A stretch of 42,759 nucleotides of DNA from CAZKDV01 sp964551645 (GCA_964551645.1 CAZKDV010000008.1:1-42759), one strand, 5' to 3'. Positions 29,733 through 39,328 are shown, numbered from the stretch's first letter. Notes: generated by a model not told the origin, from the letters alone. Numbers and translations: made by a program.

Positions 29733-32330
29733 CTATATCTGTTCTTTTCCGTCTTTTTCTATTTTAGCGTTATTTTTGTTGATTGCATCAACTCTGTCTG
29801 CAATTTTTTTGCATAAATCTTCTAATTCAGAATATAAGTTAGAATTTATTGCATTTAAGTCTTCTGAAAGCATATACAGCCTATCATTAAGTTGTTCTGT
29901 TAGTTTGTTAATTTTATCAATTTCGTTTTCGCTTTGGGTTTCTGATTTTTCAATAATTATGCAAGAGCCAAGCAAGTCAAAATAAGTTTCATTCAGCTCA
30001 ATCATTTTCCAAGCAATTTCTTTTCCAAAATGATTAACAAGGGTTTTCCATAATGATAATTCAGGATTGTAAGCAGACATATTCCACTGAAAGTCAGCTA
30101 CAGTTGCATATTTTATTTTATAAATTTCTGATGTAGGATTTCCGTTAGTGTACATGTGCGGAGAACTTAAATAATAGTTTTCGGTAGTTTTAACATCATA
30201 AGGTTCAAACAAATTACACAAATAAGTTCTTTCAGGATAGTGAGCCGGATAACCTCCGTAAATTCCTCCAAGTCCTCTGGCGTACAGAGTATTATCCCAC
30301 AACATTGGCTGATGCCCTGCTAAATCTGCATATCGTTTTAAGTCTGCATTATCAAAACTAAGTGTGCGAACAGTGTTTCCAGTCCATATCATCACTACAT
30401 CTTTAGGTATCATGGTGTGCATATCTCTGAAATAAGCTTCGGCATGACCTCTACTTTTGTCAATAAATTCATTTAGATACCATGGTGGACAAAGTTCAAA
30501 TCTAATATCTCCATAATGTTTTAACCATTGATGTAGTGAAGTAACTAAATAGGCTTGTGCATTTTGAATATTAGTGTGTCGCTTAATATCTTCAGGAGTC
30601 CATAGTGAATATATTTTTCTGTAATCGCTTGAATGAGGGACAAAATCATCTGCAAGAAGCATTAAAAAAGTTGCACCTTGGTCAAAAACAGGTTTTAAGG
30701 TTTTCTTTATCATTTCTATTCCTTTTTCGTTGTGTTGAAAAATATATTTTATGCTGTCGCTCATTTTTGAAGTGTGCATTTCATATTCGAAATGGTAATA
30801 AGGATTAAACATTACTCCAAGTTGAATTGTTTTATTTTTAGCAATATATGAAGATATTGCTTTTGTACCTTTGAGTAGAATATCGGTAGGAGCAAACCAT
30901 TTTTTTGCATCATCATTTTGATAATAAGGCAAATAGGCTTTGTTGAATCTGTAGAAAGTTAAATAATCAATATATTCAATATCCTTTTCAATATCTTGTT
31001 CATTTTTCCAAGCTCTTAATTGATAACCTCTACCAATAAAATCGGGATAATCAACTATGTTTGCATGTTGGTATGTTTTGTTTTCTTTGTTTAATAACCT
31101 AACTATAGTAGTAGCTCCGTAAAATAAACCATAATTATCTTTGGCAGCAATAATAATGTGAGTTTTGTTGTTAATGATACTATCGAATATTATGTACGAT
31201 TGTGGTTTTTCGATGATGTTTGCTTCAATATCTTTAAAGCGATTAATTTTAATCTTGTCATAGCTAGTTAACAAAAATACCACTGAAGCGTCTTTAACTT
31301 CCTTGTTGTCAGAATTTGGAACTATTTTAACATCAGATTCATCTCTCAATATATTTTCAATTTCCTCTTTCAAGTACTTTTCAGTATGCTTTGATAACTC
31401 ACTTGCTTTGAAGTTATTTACAATCACAGGAATGCCCTCATTTGCTTTTAGCTTGATTTCATTTTCTTGGTGTGCATGTTTTGGTGTAGGAATAAGCATT
31501 TCGACAGGAGAGAAGGTTTCGTCTTTATACCAAGCCATTCTTTCTGCGGTGGTGAAGTTCCATTTAGAATAGCTAAAGTTGATGTCGTCAACCCACATTG
31601 TGCCGATACCTTTTAATCCTACAAATATTTTTACATATTTGGTGTCATCAGGAATATCGCCTTCAGTAAACGGATAATTGTATGTTCGGGCATTAATTGT
31701 ACTCCAATCAAGTTCGTCAATATAGAAGAAGTTTGAAAAGCTGTATCCTTTAAAGCTATTGTCTAAATATGTGTCTGTATATGGATAAAGTATTTCTGGA
31801 GACACTTGTTTTTTATCAGCATCGTAAAAAAACAGTCTAATATTTATTGCGTCAAATAATCTGGTTCCGACTCTTTCAAATTGGGGTTTGATTTTTTCTA
31901 ACTTCATTTTAACATTAAAATCATAATTTCCGGGAATTACTTCTATGAAATCACTCATAACACCATCTCCAATAATGTCTGTTTCATGTGCTTTTTTTCG
32001 TTGAATTTTTACAATTTTATTGTCTTTTTTATCAGATAAACTGTCAATACAATACACAACATTTTCTCCAATGATTTCCCAATTTTGAATCTTTTGCATT
32101 AATGTGCTGTCTTCGCTTTTAGCTAATGTTCCATCTTCAAATGAATAGTTTTTAACTAAATTCTTTTTGTTAAATTCTTCTATTCTAATATCATAAGGAA
32201 TTTCGGCTGGATTGGAGCTTGACCACTTGTTGGCATCTTTTTTTCTTCTCCACTCATTTGTACACGAACTGCTAAATACTAAAGCAATAGCAATTGAAAT
32301 AACTTGTAAATAAATTAAATTCTTTTTCAT
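29733..32330 (-). CDS. GH84-like glycoside hydrolase lipoprotein (O-GlcNAcase/hexosaminidase-like)
   Basis: 865 residues. A lipoprotein signal (acylated C23 in FSSSC) is followed by a jelly-roll, carbohydrate-binding-like domain (about 55-255; NLVKNYSFEDG). A GH20b/NAGidase-N-like alpha/beta domain comes next (about 285-420; AAKDNYGLFYGATTIVRLL), then a TIM barrel (about 425-720). In the barrel, LMLLADDFVPHSS (D561-D562) corresponds to the catalytic Asp pair of GH84. VMIWTGNTV and PMLWDNTLYARG match the strands lining the GlcNAc pocket. A C-terminal helical domain, ending in a coiled coil, completes it. It probably removes beta-linked N-acetylglucosamine or a related sugar at the cell surface. 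It is the first gene of an operon with the MFS and methyltransferase genes. Confidence 0.75.
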   Translation of the reverse strand: MKKNLIYLQVISIAIALVFSSSCTNEWRRKKDANKWSSSNPAEIPYDIRIEEFNKKNLVKNYSFEDGTLAKSEDSTLMQKIQNWEIIGENVVYCIDSLSDKKDNKIVKIQRKKAHETDIIGDGVMSDFIEVIPGNYDFNVKMKLEKIKPQFERVGTRLFDAINIRLFFYDADKKQVSPEILYPYTDTYLDNSFKGYSFSNFFYIDELDWSTINARTYNYPFTEGDIPDDTKYVKIFVGLKGIGTMWVDDINFSYSKWNFTTAERMAWYKDETFSPVEMLIPTPKHAHQENEIKLKANEGIPVIVNNFKASELSKHTEKYLKEEIENILRDESDVKIVPNSDNKEVKDASVVFLLTSYDKIKINRFKDIEANIIEKPQSYIIFDSIINNKTHIIIAAKDNYGLFYGATTIVRLLNKENKTYQHANIVDYPDFIGRGYQLRAWKNEQDIEKDIEYIDYLTFYRFNKAYLPYYQNDDAKKWFAPTDILLKGTKAISSYIAKNKTIQLGVMFNPYYHFEYEMHTSKMSDSIKYIFQHNEKGIEMIKKTLKPVFDQGATFLMLLADDFVPHSSDYRKIYSLWTPEDIKRHTNIQNAQAYLVTSLHQWLKHYGDIRFELCPPWYLNEFIDKSRGHAEAYFRDMHTMIPKDVVMIWTGNTVRTLSFDNADLKRYADLAGHQPMLWDNTLYARGLGGIYGGYPAHYPERTYLCNLFEPYDVKTTENYYLSSPHMYTNGNPTSEIYKIKYATVADFQWNMSAYNPELSLWKTLVNHFGKEIAWKMIELNETYFDLLGSCIIIEKSETQSENEIDKINKLTEQLNDRLYMLSEDLNAINSNLYSELEDLCKKIADRVDAINKNNAKIEKDGKEQI

Positions 32331-32351
32331 TTTTCAATAGGTTTAAAAAAA

Positions 32352-32382
32352 CAAAATTAGAAAAAAATTGTACTTTTGACAA
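32352..32382. promoter_or_regulatory. Overlapping divergent promoters: GH84-like operon and T9SS plug gene
   Basis: Minus strand: TTG (32382-32380), 20 bases, TAATTTTG (32359-32352), 21 bases before the GH84-like ATG. Plus strand: TACTTTTG (32371-32378), 27 bases before the plug gene's start. The plus -7 box lies between the minus -33 and -7 boxes, so the two cannot be bound by polymerase at once. Confidence 0.5.
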
Positions 32383-32405
32383 TGATTTTTTAAGTATTTA
32401 ATGTT

Positions 32406-33689
32406 TTGAAAAGAAATATATATTGTTTTATCAGATTTATTTCAATCTTATTGCTTTATTGTCATGGCTTTATGCTTAGTGCAAATGAGGTGCAATACCA
32501 AAATGAAATTTATGATCCATACATTAAAACAGTTCGTTTGCATAATCCAGATTTTCAACTTTCTGCACCGATATTGCATTTAAATTCAAATTCAAGACTA
32601 TTGCTCACTTTTGACAGATTAAGTAGTGATATTGTTGATTATTATTATACAGTTGAATTATGCAATAGCGATTGGCAAATAGCCCCATTGCTGCAAGCAG
32701 AATATATTGGAGGTTTTTTTGAGGATAGAATAGAAGATTATTCATACTCATTTGCCACGAGAGTAGAATATGTCAATTATAATTTAGAATTTCCAAATGA
32801 TAATATGCAAGTGCTTAAAGCAGGCAATTATGTAATAAAAGTGTTTACTAAGGAGGGAAATGAACAAATTATTGCATTTGTCAAACAGTTCTATGTTCTT
32901 GATACTCAATTAGGTATTGATGTTAAAATTAAAGAAGCAAGTAATTTGAATGATAAATGGACAAGTCATGAGCTTGATATTCAAATTGCGTCAAAAACAA
33001 ATATTGAAAATCCTTCAAAAAATCTTAAAGTTATTTTGCAGCAAAATGGAAGAATTGATAATATGATTACACTAAGCGAACCAAAGTTTGTGAGAGCAAA
33101 TATTTTAAACTATAATTTTGAGGATATAAATGTTTTTAAAGCAGGTAATGAATTTAGGAGTTTAGATTTGAAAAGCATGAATTATCAAACTGCCGAAATT
33201 GACGGAATAAGAAAAATTGACGGTGTGTATCATGTTTTTTTAACACCTGACATTAGCCGTCATTTTGATAGATATGCCTCAAAAAGTGATATCAACGGTA
33301 GATATTATGTAAAAAATGATGATGGCAAAGACAGCAATCTTGATGCCGACTATGTTTATGTGTATTTTACATTGCTTGCCGACGCTCCAAGAACTGATGG
33401 AAATATTTATATCAATGGTGAGTTGGTTAATTGGGGCATTAATGAAAAAACTAAAATGGAGTATAATTACGAAAGAAAAGCGTATGAAATAGTAATGCTT
33501 TTAAAACAAGGATATTACGAATATCAATATCTTTTTGTGCCAACAAATTCATTAAAAGGAGATGTGAGTATCATTGAGGGTTCGCACATAGCTACAGAAA
33601 ATGAATATAATGTTCGCGTTTATTATAGAAAACCGAGTGATTTACATGATACACTAATAGGTTTGGAATACGGAAATTCAAGAAAATAA
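32406..33689 (+). CDS. T9SS plug protein (DUF5103/PF17116)
   Basis: 427 residues. The N-terminal signal peptide (to about residue 26) is followed by the family's opening block (NEIYDPYIKTVRLHNPDFQLSAPILHLNS) and characteristic later blocks LTFDRLSSDIVDYYYTVELCNSDWQ, GGFFEDRIEDYSYSFATRVEYVNYNLEFPN and GNYVIKVF. DUF5103 proteins are the plug that closes the SprA translocon from the periplasmic side when no substrate is engaged. The start is a TTG at 32406: no in-frame ATG precedes the signal peptide. An ATG lies five bases upstream in another frame and is stopped after one codon. See the finding on a possible one-base error. Confidence 0.92.
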   Translation: MKRNIYCFIRFISILLLYCHGFMLSANEVQYQNEIYDPYIKTVRLHNPDFQLSAPILHLNSNSRLLLTFDRLSSDIVDYYYTVELCNSDWQIAPLLQAEYIGGFFEDRIEDYSYSFATRVEYVNYNLEFPNDNMQVLKAGNYVIKVFTKEGNEQIIAFVKQFYVLDTQLGIDVKIKEASNLNDKWTSHELDIQIASKTNIENPSKNLKVILQQNGRIDNMITLSEPKFVRANILNYNFEDINVFKAGNEFRSLDLKSMNYQTAEIDGIRKIDGVYHVFLTPDISRHFDRYASKSDINGRYYVKNDDGKDSNLDADYVYVYFTLLADAPRTDGNIYINGELVNWGINEKTKMEYNYERKAYEIVMLLKQGYYEYQYLFVPTNSLKGDVSIIEGSHIATENEYNVRVYYRKPSDLHDTLIGLEYGNSRK

Positions 33690-33708
33690 AAACTCAAAAC
33701 AAATTTTT

Positions 33709-35004
33709 ATGAAAAAATATCTACTTACAATTTTATTGACATCAGTATCTATGTTATTATTTGCAGATAATGACACCATAGTTATAGGGAAAAAAGAAGA
33801 ACCAACAAATCCTAAAATGACTATTTCGGGTTATGTTAAAGCCGATTATTACTATGACACTCGTCAAGTAGTTGCTACGCGTGCCGATCATTTGTTATTA
33901 TATCCCAAGCCCGAATCTTTAGATGCAAATGGAAATGATATTAATGCAATTTCTTCAATGCAGTTTGTGCCAATACAGACGAGATTAAGTTTTGGCTTTT
34001 CAGGAGTGGAAGTTCTTAAAGCCGATGTAAAAGCTACTATCGAAGGCGAATTTGCTGGTATGTCTGATGCTAACATAAACGGTTTTAGACTTAGACATGC
34101 AAATGTTGTGGCTAAGTGGCAAAATGGAATATCAACACTTATGGGGCAGGCGTGGCATCCACAGTTTATTGAAGAATGTTTTCCTCAAACTGCGAATATT
34201 AACACAGGCATTCCTTTTAATCCTTTTGCTCGTAGTCCTCAAATTCAGTTGAGATATGATATTGGTAAATTCCATTTTCAAGCTGCTGCCGTAACACAAA
34301 TTGATTTTATGTCCACCGGACCTAATGGAAATTCATTTTTATATATGAAAAATGCTTCTATGCCTGAACTTGTCGGAAAAATTATGTTTAAAACATCTGA
34401 CGGAAATAATAATTTCTTATTCGGAGGGACATTTGCATATAAAACTTTAAAACCACGCTTGATTAATTCTATCGGAACAAAGGTAAATGAAACGATTTCA
34501 ACAAAAAGTGCTTCAGTATTTGCGAAATATAATAACGATAAATTTGCATGGAAAGTGTCTGGAATTGTAGGGGAGGATATGTATCATCTTACTATGATTG
34601 GCGGTTATGCTGTTAAAATGTCGAATTATGGAATAATATCTAATATATTTGAAAATGAGTTATTATATACTCCCTTGATAAGCTCTTCTGTATGGTCTGA
34701 TTTGGTTTACGGAAATAGGCATCAATTTGGCTTGTTTACTGGTTTTTCAAGAAACTATGGTTCAAATAAAAATATCTTTAATTGGGAAAATACCTCCTCT
34801 TATTTTGCTCGTGGGCAGGATATACATCATTTGTACAGAATTTCGCCAAGATATATGTGCAATATCAAAAATATTAGTTTCGGAACAGAGCTTGAATATA
34901 CAATAGTGGCTTACGGTAAAAAAAACAATAGTTTAGCAGAAGTATTCGACTTATATGATGTTTTTAATTTCAGAGCTTTATTATTTATTTTTTACAAATT
35001 CTAA
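33709..35004 (+). CDS. DcaP-like outer-membrane porin/beta-barrel
   Basis: 431 residues. A signal peptide (about 1-19) precedes a long beta-rich chain with alternating aromatic/hydrophobic strands (KMTISGYVKADYYYDTR, TRLSFGFSG, VKATIEGEFAG, FRLRHANVVAKW, IQLRYDIGKFHFQAAAV) and a C-terminal Phe after FNFRALLFIFYKF, which is the classic outer-membrane barrel ending. The strand pattern with GYVKADYYYDTR resembles DcaP-type porins, so uptake of small solutes is the likely role. It begins 19 bases after the plug gene and is likely co-transcribed. Substrate unknown. Confidence 0.75.
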   Translation: MKKYLLTILLTSVSMLLFADNDTIVIGKKEEPTNPKMTISGYVKADYYYDTRQVVATRADHLLLYPKPESLDANGNDINAISSMQFVPIQTRLSFGFSGVEVLKADVKATIEGEFAGMSDANINGFRLRHANVVAKWQNGISTLMGQAWHPQFIEECFPQTANINTGIPFNPFARSPQIQLRYDIGKFHFQAAAVTQIDFMSTGPNGNSFLYMKNASMPELVGKIMFKTSDGNNNFLFGGTFAYKTLKPRLINSIGTKVNETISTKSASVFAKYNNDKFAWKVSGIVGEDMYHLTMIGGYAVKMSNYGIISNIFENELLYTPLISSSVWSDLVYGNRHQFGLFTGFSRNYGSNKNIFNWENTSSYFARGQDIHHLYRISPRYMCNIKNISFGTELEYTIVAYGKKNNSLAEVFDLYDVFNFRALLFIFYKF

Positions 35005-35082
35005 GATTATCAGCTGTTTATATATGTTCATTTGAAGTATATTTTATAGTCATATAATATGTTAATTTAAAAAATTTTAATT

Positions 35083-37110
35083 ATGAAAAAACGATTGCTT
35101 TTTTTGCTTTTTAGTGCTTTATTTATTTCAAATTTGATTTTTGCACAAGGAATGTTACCAAAACATTTGTTTGAACAAAAAGCTGTAGTTGAAATGTGTG
35201 TTTCTGAGGATGGCAATTATATTGCTTACACTCTTTTGGTGCAAAAACACATAGATGAAGGTGTCGGCTATTCAAATATTGAACTTTATCTTTATGATGT
35301 AAAAAAAGCAGAATCAAGACCTTTGATTACAGAAAATGTATATATAACATCAATTTCGTGCTTAGCTGAACAAAAAACTATTATATATAGGCAAAATACG
35401 AAAGAAACTAATGGATATCAGTTGTTTGAATTTGATATTAATACCAATAAAATTACGCAATTGACTGATATGCCAAGAAGTATTCAAAGCTATGCTTTTA
35501 AAAACAAAGATGAAATATTTTTTGTTATGCAAGAAGAAATGCCAAAAGAGCGTAAGGAGCTAAATAAGAAAGGCATAGATGTGAAAATATTTGAAGAAGA
35601 ATTACTTCATTTAGAATTGTATAAATATAATTTGAAGACTAAAGAATTATTAAAGTTTTTTGGTGGTGCTACTGTTTATGATTTTGCAATTTCGCCTGAT
35701 GGTAAGAAAATTGCTGCTGCCATTTCAGAGAAAAATCATATTGATTATAAATATATGTTTCAAAGCATTCATATAATAGATGCAGAAAGTGGCGAAGTTC
35801 TGAAAAGAATTAGCAATCCGGGCAAACTTGGCAAAATGGTATGGAGTCCTGATAGCAAGCGACTTGCATTTTTATCTGCCTCCGATTTGCATGATTCGGT
35901 TGTTGGAACAATATTCGTTTCGGACACAGAAAATAAAGATGAACAGTTTGCTGATTTAATTAATATCGTTAAAGACTTGGAACTTTCTGCAGTTAGCGTA
36001 TTGTGGGAAGATAATAATACTTTGCTCTATTCCGCAATTGAAAGCGTTGATGTTGGCATAACAAGACTGTCATTAGATAATAATAAACGAACTGATATTA
36101 TGAAAGCAGGACTTGTTTCGTTTGACTCATTTTCTAAAAACCAAAACAAATTGTACTTTATCGGCAATACTCCCGAAAATCCTAATGAATTATATAGCTA
36201 CGATTTAAAAAGAAACTCTATTTCAAAATTGACGAATCATAATAAGTGGATTGACGGTATAAAATTGTCAAAACAAGAAAAAATATCCTATAATGCACGC
36301 GATGGCAAGCGAATTGATGGATTGCTCGTTTATCCCTTGAATTATGTAGAAGGCAAAAAATATCCGATGATTGTATATATACATGGAGGTCCTGAATCGG
36401 CTGTTTTGAATGGCTGGAATAATCATTATTCAACTTGGGGACAATTTGCTGCTAATAAGGATTTTTTTGTGTTCTCGCCTAATTACCGTGCCAGTTCAGG
36501 TAGGGGAGTTGATTTTACAATGTACGGGTTTGGCGACTTGCTTGGAGTTGAATATGATGATGTGATAGACGGTATAGACTATTTGATTGATATAGGTTTT
36601 GTTGACAAAAATCGTATCGGTATTGGTGGCGGTTCTTACGGTGGCTATTTTGCAGCTTACTCGGCAACAAAGCATAGTGATAGATTTGCAGCTGCCGTTG
36701 TTTTTGTAGGAATTTCAAACCAAATTTCAAAAAGAAAAATAAGCGATATTCCTTATGAAGATTATTATGTTCATTGGGGTTTTTGGACGCATGAAAATGT
36801 TGAAAAAGTATGGAATGCAAGTCCAATAAAATATGTGCAAAATAGTGTTACCCCAACATTAATCTTGCACGGAGAAGCCGATACACGAATTCCTGTTTCT
36901 CAAGGCTTAGAACTGTATAGAGGACTTTATTTGCACGGAGCAGCACCTGTTCGATTGATACTTTACCCCGAAGAAGGGCATGGAAATGCAAAAAACATCA
37001 ATAGATATGATTATCTGCTTCGCACATTAGAGTGGTTTGAATATTATTTGATTGAAAATGTAGGCTCGCAAGATATGCCTCCCAAGTATATTAATTATTT
37101 TGAAGAATAG
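35083..37110 (+). CDS. Exported prolyl-oligopeptidase-family (S9) peptidase
   Basis: 675 residues. A signal peptide ends about residue 21 (NLIFAQ). An N-terminal beta-propeller (about 30-390) has WD40-like strands (FAISPDGKKIAAAI, MVWSPDSKRLAFLS). A C-terminal alpha/beta hydrolase (about 400-660) has catalytic S518 (GGGSYGGYFAAY), D600 (HGEADTRIP) and H633 (EEGHGNAK), plus an HGGP oxyanion region (YIHGGPESAV). It cleaves short peptides, probably in the periplasm, as a dipeptidyl- or acylaminoacyl-peptidase. The exact specificity is unclear. It is the third gene in the same orientation after the plug gene but with a 78-base gap. Confidence 0.94.
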   Translation: MKKRLLFLLFSALFISNLIFAQGMLPKHLFEQKAVVEMCVSEDGNYIAYTLLVQKHIDEGVGYSNIELYLYDVKKAESRPLITENVYITSISCLAEQKTIIYRQNTKETNGYQLFEFDINTNKITQLTDMPRSIQSYAFKNKDEIFFVMQEEMPKERKELNKKGIDVKIFEEELLHLELYKYNLKTKELLKFFGGATVYDFAISPDGKKIAAAISEKNHIDYKYMFQSIHIIDAESGEVLKRISNPGKLGKMVWSPDSKRLAFLSASDLHDSVVGTIFVSDTENKDEQFADLINIVKDLELSAVSVLWEDNNTLLYSAIESVDVGITRLSLDNNKRTDIMKAGLVSFDSFSKNQNKLYFIGNTPENPNELYSYDLKRNSISKLTNHNKWIDGIKLSKQEKISYNARDGKRIDGLLVYPLNYVEGKKYPMIVYIHGGPESAVLNGWNNHYSTWGQFAANKDFFVFSPNYRASSGRGVDFTMYGFGDLLGVEYDDVIDGIDYLIDIGFVDKNRIGIGGGSYGGYFAAYSATKHSDRFAAAVVFVGISNQISKRKISDIPYEDYYVHWGFWTHENVEKVWNASPIKYVQNSVTPTLILHGEADTRIPVSQGLELYRGLYLHGAAPVRLILYPEEGHGNAKNINRYDYLLRTLEWFEYYLIENVGSQDMPPKYINYFEE

Positions 37111-37183
37111 TTAAATTTTGCAGTTTATTCAAATAATAAATAGTTGTTTTTTAGAGGCTAAATAAGTTGTATAATTTAAAACG

Positions 37184-38044
37184 CTAAATTCGTTTCTCTA
37201 AGTTATTTGCAAGTGTTTTGTATATTGATTTATTCTTTGAAGAGAAATACTTGTGCAATAATCTTAAAGTTTTTTTATCAGGGAATAAAGTAAGAAGTAT
37301 TTCATTAAATATCTCGTCATTTTCTAATAGTTTTCTGAAAATAAGTGGTTTTAGATTTTTTATTTCATCAAATGTATGTTGGGCATTTGTATCAAAATTT
37401 ATTTCTGGCAAATCAGGAATTTCTTTTTTCCAAATATCAAGATAATCTAATATTTCGAACCAAATATCAGGACAGTTCAGATAATCAAATAAATGCTTTC
37501 CATAAAATAATTTAGTTTGAACATTATAATCACTATTCATTTTTTTTAGTTCTGTAGTGTAATAATTTTTGTTTTTAGCTAAATCTGGATCTATAAAATA
37601 GAAGATACCTATAAGTTCGTTTTCCGAGTATTTTGATAACATAATATCGAGTTTTTTCTCAAAATTTTCAATTTGTCCTCGTTTTTTAGTTGAATCATGG
37701 TCATCTCTTAATTTTTGTTCAATAAAATACACCTTTCCATTTTTACGAAAGCATTGGTCAATACTTAATACATCTCCATTCTCATTTACAAATCTCTTAG
37801 GAAGAATGTCATACGATTTTAATTTTAAATATTCTTCAATAATAAGCTCAAAAGCATCTCCAAAGCGAATTTCCTGAGATTGCAATAGGTTTTGCAAAAT
37901 CTTTGCTTTGGGCTTTGTAGGTCTGAACAAACCTATATATCTATTTGGATTATTAGCTATTTTTTCTAATAAATCTGCTTTGGATTTTTCAAAAATAGCA
38001 TCATTAAAGATACTTGCAAATTGATTATACTTCATTATTACCAT
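37184..38044 (-). CDS. Restriction endonuclease partner of HinfI/CcrM-like methylase
   Basis: 286 residues. An N-terminal helix FGDAFELIIEEYLKL (E66/E70) precedes SIDQCFRKNGKVYFIEQKLRDD, where D96-x12-E109-x-K111 fits a PD-(D/E)XK site with ID and EQK. KKRGQIENFEKKL follows. The protein is close in size to R.HinfI (262 residues). The start overlaps the methylase stop by 20 bases (or 11 from MKYNQF at 38035), so the pair is coupled. Because the partner methylase looks like GANTC-modifying enzymes, cleavage at GANTC is inferred, not shown. The C-terminal half has no motif I recognise. Confidence 0.75.
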   Translation of the reverse strand: MVIMKYNQFASIFNDAIFEKSKADLLEKIANNPNRYIGLFRPTKPKAKILQNLLQSQEIRFGDAFELIIEEYLKLKSYDILPKRFVNENGDVLSIDQCFRKNGKVYFIEQKLRDDHDSTKKRGQIENFEKKLDIMLSKYSENELIGIFYFIDPDLAKNKNYYTTELKKMNSDYNVQTKLFYGKHLFDYLNCPDIWFEILDYLDIWKKEIPDLPEINFDTNAQHTFDEIKNLKPLIFRKLLENDEIFNEILLTLFPDKKTLRLLHKYFSSKNKSIYKTLANNLEKRI

Positions 38045-39206
38045 AAGCTAAAAAATTATCTTCCGTTTTTTGTACAATATTATTACTTTCAAAATTAAGT
38101 TCTTGATTATATTTTTTAGTAGTACTTACTAAGTATTTTTTTTCATAATCATACCTAAAATTATCAATACTTATTAGTTTATTATCTCTTTTTGCATACC
38201 AATATGACCATCCATTATTGCTTCCTTTTTTTAAAATATTAGCACTAATCTTGTGTATAGAACCTACCTCTCCATCATAGTCCAACGAAGAATTAGCCAT
38301 TATTTGAGCTTTATGTTTGCCATCTTTTGAATATAAATATTCTCCAATTTTAACATATCCTTTTTCTATTAAATTTCCAAATGGAACTTTTGGTTTTCTT
38401 TTTTCAATTTTATATTCTAATAATGGTTTATCTATAGGTTTGATACTTTTTAATCTTTCATTCCCAATTTTAATGTAAAACTCCTCTCTATCAAAAGCAA
38501 TAAATCTGCGACCTAGTCTTTTAGCAACTGCTGCTGTTGTCCCACTACCAGAAAAAGGGTCTAAAACAATGTCGTTAGGATTTGATGATGAAAGAATTAT
38601 TCTAAAAAGTAATTCTGCGGGTTTTTGTGTTGAATGAGCTTTTTGTCCATTTACTTTAATGCGTTCATTTCCTTGACAAATTGGTATTAACCAATCACTT
38701 CTCATCTGCAAATCATCATTCATAACTTTCATAGAATGATAATGAAATGTATAGTTTGAAGACTTAGATTTTGTCGCCCAAATTAAAGTTTCATGTGCAT
38801 TATTAAATCTAGTTCCTTTAAAATTAGGCATAGGATTAGTTTTGACCCAAATAATATCATTCAATATCCAAAAACCAACATTTTGTAAAATATTACCAAC
38901 CCTAAAAATATTATGATATGTACCAATTACCCAAAAGCTACCTGAGTCTTTTAAAACTCTATGACACTCTTTTATCCATAAAGTAGTAAATTTATCGTAT
39001 TCTTCTTTTGAATCGAATTTATCCCACATATCATCAACAGCATCTACTTTAGTTTGATTTGGTCTGTAAAGCTCACCATTGAGTTGTAAATTATATGGAG
39101 GGTCAGCAAAAATTAAATCTACTGAATTGTCAGGTATTTTCCTTAAAAGCTCAATGCTATCACCTATATATAATTTATTTAATTCTAAAAGTCCAATATG
39201 TGTCAT
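38025..39206 (-). CDS. Beta-class N6-adenine methyltransferase, M.HinfI/CcrM-like (predicted GANTC)
   Basis: 393 residues. Beta-class motif order: LIFADPPYNLQLNGELYRP (motif IV DPPY at 35-38), then a target-recognition stretch, then DIVLDPFSGSGTTAAVAKRLGRRF (motif I at 216-222). KVDAVDDMWDKF after DPPY is the signature of the HinfI/CcrM group. A C-terminal RAMA-like domain (about 270-360; PFGNLIEKGYVKIGEYLYSKDGKHKAQI, NGWSYWYAKRDNKLI) is also characteristic of CcrM. The start at 39206 is preferred to 39224 because a TAACTTTG -7 box (39233-39226) sits two bases upstream of the latter, which would leave no leader. With the adjacent nuclease it forms a type II R-M system. Confidence 0.92.
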   Translation of the reverse strand: MTHIGLLELNKLYIGDSIELLRKIPDNSVDLIFADPPYNLQLNGELYRPNQTKVDAVDDMWDKFDSKEEYDKFTTLWIKECHRVLKDSGSFWVIGTYHNIFRVGNILQNVGFWILNDIIWVKTNPMPNFKGTRFNNAHETLIWATKSKSSNYTFHYHSMKVMNDDLQMRSDWLIPICQGNERIKVNGQKAHSTQKPAELLFRIILSSSNPNDIVLDPFSGSGTTAAVAKRLGRRFIAFDREEFYIKIGNERLKSIKPIDKPLLEYKIEKRKPKVPFGNLIEKGYVKIGEYLYSKDGKHKAQIMANSSLDYDGEVGSIHKISANILKKGSNNGWSYWYAKRDNKLISIDNFRYDYEKKYLVSTTKKYNQELNFESNNIVQKTEDNFLAYGNNEV

Positions 39207-39225
39207 TTTGATATATTTATACATT

Positions 39226-39233
39226 CAAAGTTA
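39226..39233 (-). promoter_or_regulatory. -7 box for the HinfI-like R-M genes
   Basis: TAACTTTG on the minus strand, the same octamer as in the rpmH promoter. It places the transcription start inside the longest possible frame, supporting translation from 39206. Confidence 0.45.
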
Positions 39234-39328
39234 ATAATTAAATTTTAATTGTATTATTCTACTCTGATTTTTTTATTCATACTCCAACTAACTTAATTTA
39301 TTTTACAAACTATATGCTTTGTTTTTTG

